Shown here: piece after piece, positions 36,833 through 47,128 of the stretch
How positions within the stretch are numbered: position 1 is the first letter of the stretch
Layout: each line of letters begins with the position of its first letter
From: Sarcocystis neurona
Taxonomy: Eukaryota; Apicomplexa; Conoidasida; Eucoccidiorida; Sarcocystidae
DNA length: 64,000 nucleotides
NCBI GenBank assembly: GCA_000727475.1
Contig: KL647291.1
Coordinates: 2,030,433 to 2,094,432 of the forward strand
Direction of reading: 5' to 3'
Made by a program: the position numbers and the translations under genes
The notes under the pieces: model-generated
The model's database searches: none
What the model was told of the DNA's origin: nothing
Seen by the model: the letters and a program-made list of their open reading frames with translations, nothing else

Positions 36833-39540
36833 TGGACCAATTGCAAAGGCGTAGCTTTGCACGCTCAGAAGAAGTTCCTCATGTCAACACGCCAAGTCGT
36901 TCAACCAAAGTACTTAAGATTTCGCACACGCATTGAATTTACTAAACATGTCGAGTGCACTAAACGCACGCAATGTTGCTCCGATTTTGCAATCGTGAGG
37001 TCGCTTCGTCTCCAATTAATCTGGGGGAAGCACGGCTTAAGGACGATACTTCAGTGACTAGAAGCATTCAAAAGAAACTCACGACGTTGTGAGCTCTCGA
37101 AGTCCGGAAGAACTTTCTGGCACGAACAGCATGCGCTGTATCAGCTCTGGAAAACCCGTTTGCAGCATGTGCCAAGTGGAGCAGCAGCCACTGCAGCCAA
37201 AATGCTTTTGCACTGCACCGATTCAAGTGAGCGTGACCGTGTTGCAGTGAAGAGTTCAAAGTCATGAGTCATAACTTCGAGATGACGTCTCATACCCTGG
37301 ACCGTTGTATAAGAGTCTCCGTTAATGTTAGGGTGCCCGCCTGAGCGCCTGATCCGCTCTTCTGTCCACCTTTCATGCTTAGAGCGAGAGACCCGCCGAG
37401 CAACCGACAATTCCCTCTCAGTGGTCAGGCAAAATTCAAGGAGGGAAAACTTCTAAGCTCTCCTGTCCACTCTCCATGCTTAGAGCGAGAGACCCCCTGA
37501 GAAACCGACAATTACCTCTCAGTGGTCAGGCAGCATACAAGAAGGAAAATGTCTAAGACCGTTTACTGATACACGAGTGACGACACACATGAAGAGCAGC
37601 TACTTATGCAGGTTTTTTTTCTTTTCCGTCGACCCTCTATGAGAAACCAATTCTGTCAGTGCTTCACACTACCCGTTGTTTCATGCGTTTCGACGACGTA
37701 TCACGCGGAACGCTGTTCCGTGGTAACGCCAGCGCAGCATTCGTAGTCGTCCAATCATGGGAAGCGGTGTTGTTCCCGTAGACATGTATCCGAAGGTATT
37801 TGTTGGGCAGGGCAGCGTTCATCAACGTGTACAAATGCCAAGTGCGTTTGTCTGTTCGAGACAAGTGGTCACACGAACGTTGTGTATACTGAAATTATGA
37901 CCACAATGCTATTACGCAAATGGAGTCCAGTAGGTCGTTTGCAAGGTGGACAACTGCGCCACACTTGTAACCCGTGAGCTTATTATGCATGCATGCAGTA
38001 CAGTCAAAGCACGAGCTCACGTGGCGCATGTCTCGCGGCCCGGGTTTCATCACGATTCCGAGACCTTGAACGGATTTCCCCGACCCTGGGCCTCTCAATC
38101 CATTCTCGCGGTCATCTTTCATCAAAAGGCGGCAACTATTTGCACTTCAGCCGCACCGGACTCTCACAGTGTTGGCAGCGTTGTAAGCTACGCTGCAGGG
38201 GAATGGGTGAATCTCCGGCCACACCCGTAACTCACCAGGGCAGTCGTACCCGTCTGTAAAGGACCGGCTGTGCTCTTGCAGATGTCCACGTACGCTGTCG
38301 CCGTAAAGTTGAGTGTGCACAATAGATACGGGTAGCCGTACGTTAGTACAGACGTCACTGCAAGTTATTCCCGTAGTTGCTGCCTAGTGTGGTGGTCTGT
38401 ACCCTCAACCAGTGGGCGTGAATTACGTCGTGCTATTTGCAGGACATCACCTCGGAAATCTCTTCTAAAGAGTAAGGGTACATTGTCCCGGCGACGACTT
38501 TACTTGGCGTCTCTCGCTGCGGGCATTTTGGCTGCCACTACAGGTACGCACACAAATAGATGAGCGGAGTAACACCGGTCCTTTAGCTCGACAGGGTCAA
38601 CTGCTACACAATTATTGACGGGGCTACGGATATCGTATTCAACTTTGAAACAGCGTTCAATTCTGGAAGAGCACCGTATCTGCAGGCCTACCTATTTGTC
38701 AGAATGCACCCGGTGCCTCACGACAGGGCTGTACGTTGAACAAGCACATACCAGCAATCGTGCACTTCGCCGCAGTCGCCAGCATGTAAGGACTCACAAA
38801 TATTCATCACTTGTAATCCCCTTTTGTGGTCTCATTTTCCCATGAGTGCAGTTGTGTGCAATGCTACACCCTGGTGACTTCTTCTGTTTCAAACCAAAAC
38901 AGGCTTTTGGTGAGACGCGAAGCCAGGGTTCACATCCGGGATTTCTTGTACGGCAATGCGTAAGCAGTCCATCGGAAGTCGGCGTGGCGGTTGAATCCAC
39001 TGACGAAGTGAAAACTAGTATATATCAGTAGTGGCTGCCCACATGTGGGTTTCGCTTGCTCGCCTGGAGGCACTGGGCACAGACGGGAATAAGAATTACG
39101 AGTATTTATTGTATTGTCGTACTCTGGGGCATCTGTTCACTTGACGTTCCACCATGGTTAGTCACTCCATTGCAACATCGCTGCTCGCATCACCGTTGTC
39201 GCTGTATCGGGTGAGATCCTGAGATAAGAGAAACAGAATGATCCTTATGCTGTCGAGTATCGGTACTCTGGAACAAGCGCGATGGGACAAGTGCAAACCA
39301 AGTTTAGACAATAACAGAAGAGTCGTATGCGACCGGTATAGACGAAGCAATGAGCGGAAAGGCTTGCTTGTGCACGCGTGGTTCCGGGACTCTTCTTTTA
39401 TCCTTCAGCCAGTGCCATCTCACGTGCAAAAAAGATCTTTACAGAAGTGTACTCACGTGTAATCCTGGATAATTGTGTGTCCCCATTGCGCGTAAGCGAA
39501 CTGGCGAACAGCAGTGCTTGTACACAGGCATCCTGGTCTT
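36833..39540. other. Repeat-poor stretch, no convincing gene
   Basis: Apart from the 101-bp tandem pair, nothing was assigned. A minus-strand open stretch near 37410-37141 (MRRHLEVMTHDFELFTATRS) may be coding but has no supported splice partners. Confidence 0.3.
37360..37560. repeat. 101-bp tandem duplication
   Basis: Two adjacent copies with a period of 101 bp share GCTTAGAGCGAGAGACC, GACAATT and CTCTCAGTGGTCAGGCA. They differ at scattered positions, so the duplication is not recent. Confidence 0.85.
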
Positions 39541-39954
39541 GAAGAAAAATGAGTGGCGACAAACGTTGGGCGGATCAGTCACAGTGTGAAGACAATAGTC
39601 GCGCACGAGACTCCCGTACATGCTTGCCCTTTCTGATGAAGGGGTCATATTATGGAACTGTCGTAGCGAGTGTTCGTTCGAAGTGAAAGGGCTAGGCTTC
39701 GCTGGCTGTGTGTCGTACACGACGCATCGTAAGCATTGACGAGTCAGTAGCAGAAAGCTCTCCCCCGTTAATTGTGCCGGTTCGTGTAGGTTGAGAAGGT
39801 GTAACACGCATGGTGGTTAGCCGGAACGCAAGCGTTTCCAGGTGCGTGGCAAACGGAGGCAAGTACGTGTGTGGAGTGCTCCTTGGTGTCACTCGCCAGG
39901 GAATTCTCCTGCTCAAACATTTTCTTTTCAAGTGTGAGATGCCACATCCGAGGG

Positions 39955-40018
39955 CGGGACGGGGGATTAAACTTGGAATCTTCAGCGTGTAAGGCAGGTG
40001 TCATCAGACAGTGCGTAG
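39955..40018 (-). other. tRNA-Val-like sequence, copy 1 (probably not functional)
   Basis: Read on the minus strand, CTGCCTTACACGCTGAAGAT is followed by AAGTTTAATCCCC, in the order anticodon arm (UAC in the loop) and T-arm. The internal promoter B box is imperfect and no pairing acceptor stem was found, so this is a tRNA-derived fragment or a short interspersed element rather than a working tRNA. Confidence 0.4.
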
Positions 40019-40384
40019 GTCTCGCAGGAAAAGGAGGCGCGACAAACGTTGGGCGCATCAGTGACGGTCTGAATATAACAGTGGGAGTAGTATCAAGGGT
40101 CCGTTCGAAGTGAAAGGTCTGGGCTTCGCTGGCTCTGTGTCGTACACGACGCATGGTAAGCATTGACGAGTCAGTAGCAGAATGCTCTTCGGCGTTGTCG
40201 TGTGCCGGCCCGTGCAGGTTGAGAAGGTGTAACACGCGGAGTGGTTAGCCGGAACGCGAGCGTTTCCGGATGCGTGACAAACGGAGACAAGTGCGTGTGT
40301 GGAGTGCGCCTTGGTGTCAGTCGCCAGGGAATTCTCCTGCATAACGAGAACATTCTCCTTTCAAGTATGAGATGCCATATCCGA

Positions 40385-40450
40385 GGACGGGACGGGGGAT
40401 TGAACTCGGAGTCTTCAGCGTGTAAGGCAGACGTCATCAGACAGCGCGTA
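40385..40450 (-). other. tRNA-Val-like sequence, copy 2 (better conserved)
   Basis: On the minus strand GATGACGTCTGCCTTACACG leads into GCTGAAGACTCCGAGTTCAA and TCCCCC. The anticodon loop CTTACAC carries UAC, four of five anticodon stem pairs form, and GAGTTCAATCC fits a B box. The T stem and acceptor stem do not pair, and the D arm is unclear. Confidence 0.45.
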
Positions 40451-42076
40451 GGGCGGCGCCTCTACTTTCGCATCTTGAGTTAGGACGTTCGAGCGGCTGG
40501 AGTGCAAACAGTGGTAATCCAGTGGGGGAGCGAGGAAGCATAGGAGGATGGGTTTTTCAGTGCACAGCAGCACATTTACAACCTTGTCCTGAGAGACACG
40601 ATCAATCACAGTGCCCCAGAAATAATAGTGGCCGTGTCTTTGGACGACGAATGGGAACCGTCCTGTGCTGCAACTGAATCCAAAGGTGAAACACTGGGGA
40701 ACTGATACTAGAGAGTTCAACAAGAATAGCTGTCCTCTGCACCACGAGGAATCTTTTTTAGCGTGTGCCGCTAAGTACGGGCGATCGTGTTTGAGGCGAA
40801 GAGCGGACCAGCAGCAGCGGACAAGGCGTTATACGTGTACGTTCCTACAAGGCAAAAATACAGCTGAGGTGGGTACAGGTAAGAAAAAACCGATGTAGAC
40901 TCAGACTGCACAGAATTTGTGGCTCCGGAGGGGATACTTCATGTTGGGGTCGGCTGAACTGAGCGCTTAATCTCTCCGGTGTGCGAGCGGAGCCTTGTGG
41001 CACAAAGTGCAAGTGATGGAAAGCAAGGGACCGTGAAAGTACTATGTCCTTGTTGGAGGGAGGAGCTGATGTGAATCGCAGCGGGGAGAATCGGAGGATG
41101 GGCTCTGCACTGGTTACGAAGAAACGTACGGATTACACGAGGAGAGTGAGGATGCACACCAGTCATGCTCACAAATATTCCGAAATAGTTGCAGCTTGCA
41201 TGGCGAATGTGGCTGGATCGCGGGTTAACAGGTATGTGCCCCAGCACATACCGCACGCCTCCGTGGAAATCGGGGAGGAGCACTTCAAGGGTCTCAGGCG
41301 TGGCCCGAACGGCGCGTAGACCTAGCCGGCACCGTATGTTAACATCGTAGTGGAACATGTACGGTCGCCATGCGAGAGGCGCTCGTCATTGTGTACGTAG
41401 CGCGCGGCCATGGGGCAAGGGCACTGGTGAGGGACTGTGTCATGGCGGGTCTGTCTGAAGCGAGTGAACACCCCTGAGAAAGAGCCTGGCCTGTAAAAAC
41501 ATACGTATTTAGTAGAAGGGTATCCACTCTTCTTTTTGCATCTTTTTGTGCATAACACAATATCAGATTGGAGAGGGCATAGAGTTTCGGCTGTTTTCCG
41601 TTTTCAGAAGTGCGTTTCAACGCACCTGGTAAGCGTAGAGTCTTCGGTAAGCGTAGTCCGGTAAGTACATTACAGCGGCGTAGGGGTTCTAAAAAAGACC
41701 CAAGATCGGCACTGTCAGATACGGAATACTAAAGGTTTCAGCGAGAAACAATGGTTTGACGGGCTCGGAAGATGAAGCCGTTTTCCAAGTGACAGTTCGG
41801 TTAACGCGCCATGGACTTTAGAACGACTGGATGTAGCCAAGCTGCGAAATTGCCTCTGACGCGGATAACGAGGGGATCAGAAACGACCGAGACGTATGTG
41901 TAGCAGATGCGGCAGTTGACGGCAAATAGAACGATAGACAGCAAGGCAAAAGCTATATTTTTTCTTTCTGTTCTTGGCTGCGAAACATTGAATGACCCCG
42001 GTGCAAGAGGCAAGTAGCTGTACCTGCTTCTTGCGTTACGCGGACGCGTACGCGGCAGAGAGCAGTCCTCACGTAG

Positions 42077-42108
42077 GTATATATATATATATATATATAT
42101 GTATATGT
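42077..42108. repeat. TA microsatellite
   Basis: About 24 bp of uninterrupted TA followed by GTATATGTGCACG. Confidence 0.85.
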
Positions 42109-42928
42109 GCACGTCTACACACACAGACACACACAGAGAAGAAGTACTCTAGACACACGTGAAGGAGGAAAGCACATGCCTCCATGGTCGAAAATTTTCG
42201 TTCACCAATACTGTTCTGACAATCGGAGCCGACGTTCCAGGAAAGAAGGAAGCAGAGACCGTGAGACGGCGGACTGGAGTATTTGGAATCTTACAAGACC
42301 TCAATCACAGACAAAGCCCCATTGTACAGAGGCGTGTGGTACGGGGGACGCAAATTGACAAAACCTTACCTTGCTGTCTTCCAAAGACGACAGCGTCGAG
42401 GCTGAAGGGAAAAATCGAGAGGGCAGTTTAGATGACGTGGAGTGCTGATGTAAACTGTGACAAAAGGGCGCCGGTGATTTGCCGATTGTGGAGTTTTGAA
42501 GAAGTTCTCCGTAGACGTAATACTATCATGTTGTTACACAGGAGAAAGCTGGGATCAAGGAGAGTCACTCGCCTTGAGCGCGTGATGCCAGGGTGCGACT
42601 GGCACACCGGGTATGACGTAGACGAATTGCTCGAAGCAGCCTTCCATCTGGCCTACGTAGGAGTCACACAATCACCTTTGTTCGCACGAGAAACCTGATC
42701 GGCTGAACTGTTCATACAGCATGACAAACAGCAGACAAGTGACTGCGGACATACGGGATCTGAAATAGTTCGCGTGTACAAGAGGTCTGAACTGCAGGCG
42801 CACTGTCCCTATACAGTGCGCTGTCCCGTCCGTCGCCTGGGCCAGAACCGATGGCGGAGCTCAAAAAAAGGCGGCGGTGCGAGGCGACCTCGAAATCCGA
42901 CGTTGGCGTGATATGCCGGCACACAACT

Positions 42929-43588
42929 TTATGGTGTGTTGTCTGTTGGGTGCGCCGCAACAGATCTCTTGTATGGGAGGATATTGGTGTCAATCTCAAA
43001 CAAGCTGATGCCATAGGGATCTGATGGAAGAGAAGGTGGGAAAATGGACTGAACAGAATAAACTGGGCTCACCAACAAGAACACTTCCATCTGAGATATG
43101 AATTCACTTCCACGGCATTGTGGGTGGAGTCGACCTGATGGCAAATAATCTGTGGTAGCGAGTCGAAGAATTTGTTCGCAAACAGCAGAGGAAGCTAGAT
43201 TCCCGAGTATGCAGACCGAGTTCGTTTGATAGTGCGGCACGCGAAACTTGCAGATAACGCGTTGGGAGTCCAGGCTGAGCTGGCGTGGGTGTTCTCCATC
43301 CAGGACTTTTGAGCAGGGAGTGTTCTGTGTACATCCGGCGTTTATTATGAGAACAATGCAGTATAGTTGGTATAACGTCTTCTTTGTGAAGTCGGTCTGA
43401 GATTGCAAATATGCGGCAGAAACGGAATCTCGGATTCTTGAACAGGTACGTTTCTCCTGCGGCCTGATATGGCTCAGACAACGGTAGGCCCTGCACGCAG
43501 AAGACGAACCCTGGACACTCGCGAGATGGCTGTGACTCTTGTCACATAAGGCTGTCCTGCGTGCAGAGTTCTTGCAGCGTCGTGGCAA
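42929..43588 (-). CDS. Open frame of 219 codons, doubtful
   Basis: Not recognised. One uninterrupted minus-strand frame runs from MPRRCKNSARR to a stop at 42929, but a second minus-strand frame over 43496-43104 (for example EDVIPTILHCSHNKRRMYTE) is also open and reads at least as naturally. The minus strand here is C-rich, which lowers stop frequency. A segment of the second frame (TEHSLLKSPGWRTPTPA) resembles the minus-strand translation near 47.5 kb (TEHPLFHTLTPGWRTPYTA), pointing to a dispersed family. Confidence 0.25.
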   Translation of the reverse strand: MPRRCKNSARRTALCDKSHSHLASVQGSSSACRAYRCLSHIRPQEKRTCSRIRDSVSAAYLQSQTDFTKKTLYQLYCIVLIINAGCTQNTPCSKVLDGEHPRQLSLDSQRVICKFRVPHYQTNSVCILGNLASSAVCEQILRLATTDYLPSGRLHPQCRGSEFISQMEVFLLVSPVYSVQSIFPPSLPSDPYGISLFEIDTNILPYKRSVAAHPTDNTP

Positions 43589-43972
43589 ATAGTTGTGTGT
43601 GTGACCACTTTCAAGGCGGAAATTCTCTGCGCTTTAGTACAGAAGATCCTGTACTTCGTGCTGAGGGATGAAAGGCGAGGAAGCTGTGCGCGTGCAAGGA
43701 GTATGATCACTCCTGTGGAAAAAGTGCGGTCCGCGCACTTCTGTAACAGAGGACGGATGGCGGGTGGCACAAAATCATTTTGCAGTGTACTGCAGGAAGG
43801 GGGCGTCGTATAGGCGACCCAGGTGGCCTTTAGTGTCATATATATCATAGTGAAAGAATTGTGCTCCCTGTAGCATGCGCTTCATCGCCTCTCGGCCCAT
43901 CCTGTCTGTTGAGAGCCTCAATTGTTGTCTCACATCGGATGCCAAGTAGTAGACACTGGACAGCGTCTCCAC
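43474..43972 (-). pseudogene. Two adjacent minus-strand frames, possibly one frameshifted gene
   Basis: 43972-43775 encodes SSVYYLASDVRQQLRLSTDR and FFHYDIYDTKGHLGRLYDAP before a stop. The overlapping frame to 43474 continues with DFVPPAIRPLLQKCADRTF, ALKVVTHTTICHDAARTLHA and a stop. Both look protein-like, and the switch near 43.8 kb leaves no room for an intron, so a frameshift is likely. Family not recognised; an old mobile element or decayed gene is possible. Confidence 0.3.
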
Positions 43973-44654
43973 TACCGGAACGGGAGGACACGCAACAGCA
44001 CTAGATTCTTCAAACGCTCTTACAGCGCTAAACGCCGGCAGACCATAGAGGAGAATTCACCAACCAAGAACTTGCACGTCTCTGCGTTGTTATGAGGGGG
44101 ACTTCTCACGGCATACACAGGTCGCTACAAAGTAGTGGCCGGTTGTCAGATCGGGAGCAACACGAGGCGTAAGCATTCAGCTGTCAGTGATAGTATGAGC
44201 GGCTCGTGGAATGATCAGTGTGGGAAATGAGGCTTAAAAGAACAAGCGCGTAGCATGGGCCTAAATTTCCACTGTTTCTTTAGCGTATATCTAGACGACG
44301 GTTTGTGGCTACGCCCCAGTATGTGACGCTCACCTCTTCACACTATACGCAGACAGGCGCTTGCTGCAGAAGCCAACAAAGGAGGACGCGCCTCGCCGTT
44401 CGCACACACCCTGGCGAGTTTGCTAGCATCAGCCACAAGCCCCGAAGCCTTTAGAGATGCCTACTGTAAGGGACGCAACACACAAAAAACGCGTATCACA
44501 GCTACAGGTGGGTGTCATTGCTCGCGTAGCAAGACCGACCGTGCTCGTACGTACAGTATCTGCCAGCACGCCAGATGATTGCCATTTTTGATGGGAGGCG
44601 CGGGGGAGGGAACAGCGTCCCTTCCAGGACGGCTATAGTGTGATATTCAAATTG

Positions 44655-46005
44655 TCAAATATCATACTGGTGGTCCCATATAATTATTGAAAACAATGAC
44701 GACGGAATTCCCGTTGATGTTGGCAATGCAATAGAAGAGATAGGAAGACCGGAACGAGAAAAATGTGCAGGGTTGCAGGTCTGAGTGGTTTGTCGGACTT
44801 TTCTGGAAGGTCTCAAGCACCGTCTCACGCAGAAGGGGCAGTGGTCCGCCCGCTCATGCTGTTTTGGGGCATTGACAGGCGGACGGTGGCCAGAGTATAC
44901 CCTAGACGACGTTTTCTGCAAAATAGTTTCTGTGTGGCTGCTCGGGGCATAGGTTGAACTTGCACACAGGTGCACAAAAGCAAGAAGTAGCCTAGTCGAA
45001 CTGTAGGCGGGCAGGACAGAGACAACACGGACGCACGTAGCCACGAGCGGAACCAGATTCACTCGTGGTCTCACTTCATTAGGGGATCTGATAAAAGGGA
45101 AACCACATGAGATAGGTGAAGACTTCGTGCCTCGCCGTCTGCACCGGTGAATGAGTTCCGCAGTCGCATCTCGCACGAAGCGAAGAACGGTCTACGTTCT
45201 GCTTATCACATCAGCCGTGCACAGTGAGCTGCTGAGGACCCAGCTCTCAGTGTAGCGGGGAACTCTATCGAATTGCAGCGATTGACTGCTTGTGGTACAT
45301 AATACTGGAACGGCGACGACGACGTGAGATCGGACAGGAAGCCCTCTGCAACCAGACCGCGTAATCGTGAGTGCGCAATAACCAAGCCGATTTCAGTGTA
45401 CGTTTCCGCCAGCCTCACAACGGAGGCAATATCCTTGACTTTGAATAAAACGTCCACTCTGGTTTGCCGGACACACTGGTACGGATTCCTACTAGTCTGG
45501 CAGAATCGTGACGGAGCTCAAAGATGGTGGAGCGACGCGCATGGAGTGAGCAGCGAAATCCGCCTGCTCGGGGAACAGACGTCATCCTGCAGTTGCTCCT
45601 CGTTCAGCCGTCGTCGAAAGGGGAACGGCCTGTACTTTTCCAAGAGTATCTTGCGATACCTGCGCACACGCTGGTGTCGCCCCTTCTGCACGATGGAAGT
45701 GGTGAGCCGTGATGGCTGTAACTGGGCATTGTGGTCTCGCAAGAGTGCTGAGGAGGAATGAGATTAATCACTGACTCTCTACGGCAATCACGCTCATGAA
45801 TTCGCATGGAAGGTGACCATTTTTGTGAAAGCATCCTGTGGGTGGTCACAAACGAATGAGGTAACCACGCCTTTGTGGCCGGGCTTTGTGTATCAGGGGA
45901 TTCAAAAACAGGCAAGTCGGCATCATTCGGTTCTTCCGTCGTTCCTCTGTCCAGCCGGGTGTTAACTGAAATGCAGTAGACCCGTAGTAAGAGCACGCGC
46001 GACAT
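44655..46005 (-). other. Minus-strand open frames without a model
   Basis: Frames at 45176-44655 (173 codons), 45457-45206 (VRLAETYTEIGLVIAHSRLR) and 46005-45604 (133 codons) are open but lack agreed splice sites. Stops are rare on this C-rich strand, so the evidence is weak. Confidence 0.2.
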
Positions 46006-46689
46006 TACACACGTGAAACGCTATGCGGACTTGGCGACTTCGTGTTTGAACCACTTTTTGTGTCACTGGTTTGAAGGCGCTGCCGGATCGGGGGAGCGTC
46101 GCGTGCACCGGTCCAGAGGTGCACCTTACCATATATTGGAGAAAGGGCAGCTTCACCCTTCTTTCGCTTTTTTTTCCAATCTTTGAGCGAATACACGCAG
46201 GCAGTAGTTGCCAAGAGACGGTAGAAAATAGGGTCCGTTAAACACAGAAATGCTTCGCTTCCCCGTTGGCGAATGACTGAGGGCGTGCTGCCGGCGTTGC
46301 GCCGTACTCCAATGAAGATATTGGAGGACGGGGAAACAAAAACGTGGCTGAAACAGCTGTTTGTCCACCACCGTGGGTCACTTCTAGTGTGACCAGGGCT
46401 GGTATGGGATCAACCTTTTCGCGGCGACAAGTAGACAACACCAAGGGAAAGGCACGTTTGAGTGGATGCACACCCGAGCATAACTAGAGCCTGAGAGGGC
46501 CAGTTGTGACGACTCCCTGCGCGGTCGAGGCGCATAGTAGCAGTGATACACACAGGGATAACGAGTCCAGGTAAACCATTAGAAATGACTGAAGCAAGCG
46601 AGTAAACTCTTTTCTCTGTCAACGAAGCCGGGCGCTCCGGTGCCTGGAGTAACAGCATAGTTGTTGATATTCGAGGACGAAATGGGCAC

Positions 46690-47128
46690 ACGACAATTCA
46701 CACCGAAGCGGGAAATCTGCAGCGGCACACCTTGTCGCCATGATTGACGTAGAGATGATGAGTGGACTTATGCCGTGCCATCGTTTCCATGCTCGTCTAT
46801 ACAGGTGCACAACGGCATTGTCTACGCTCACGTCCAACTGTGGGTCTTCTCTGTCTCTCTTCAGTTACGACAATTCACATCGAAGCGGGAAATCTGCAGC
46901 GGCACACCTTGTCGCCATGATTGACGTAGAGATGATGAGTGGACTTATGCCGTGCCATCGTTTCCATGCTCGTCTATACAGGTGCACAACGGCATTATCT
47001 ACGCTCGCGTCCAACTGTGGGTCTTCTCTGTCTCTCTTCAGTTAGGACAATTCACATCGAAGCGGGAAATCTGCAGCGGCACACCTTGTCGCCATGACTG
47101 ACGTAGAGATGATAAGTGGACGTATGCC
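46690..47128 (+). repeat. 177-bp tandem repeat, 2.5 copies, in-frame
   Basis: Copies at 46690-46866, 46867-47043 and 47044-about 47128 (truncated) differ at only a few positions. The period, 177 bp, is 59 codons, so one plus-strand frame stays open through two full units: MIDVEMMSGLMPCHRFHARL, then YRCTTALSTLTSNCG and SLSLFS, ending at a TAG at the start of the third copy. Each unit also ends in a pyrimidine-rich TCTCTGTCTCTCTTCAG that looks like a splice acceptor, so this may be a duplicated exon-intron unit. Confidence 0.85.

Larger units (their letters stand above)
39545..40452. repeat. Tandem duplication of about 430-480 bp
   Basis: Copy 1 (about 39545-40018) and copy 2 (about 40025-40452) share ACAAACGTTGGGCG, GTTCGAAGTGAAAGG, GTCGTACACGACGCAT, TTGAGAAGGTGTAACACGC, CAGGGAATTCTCCTGC and a GGGACGGGGGATT block. 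The offset between copies is 483 bp at the left and 427-433 bp to the right, so copy 2 lacks about 55 bp. Identity is high by eye. Each copy carries the tRNA-like sequence described separately. Confidence 0.85.

Noticed and set aside
38925..38945. T-arm-like sequence AGGGTTCACATCCGGG on the plus strand
   Set aside because: No anticodon arm or acceptor pairing around it; a single B-box-like match is expected by chance.
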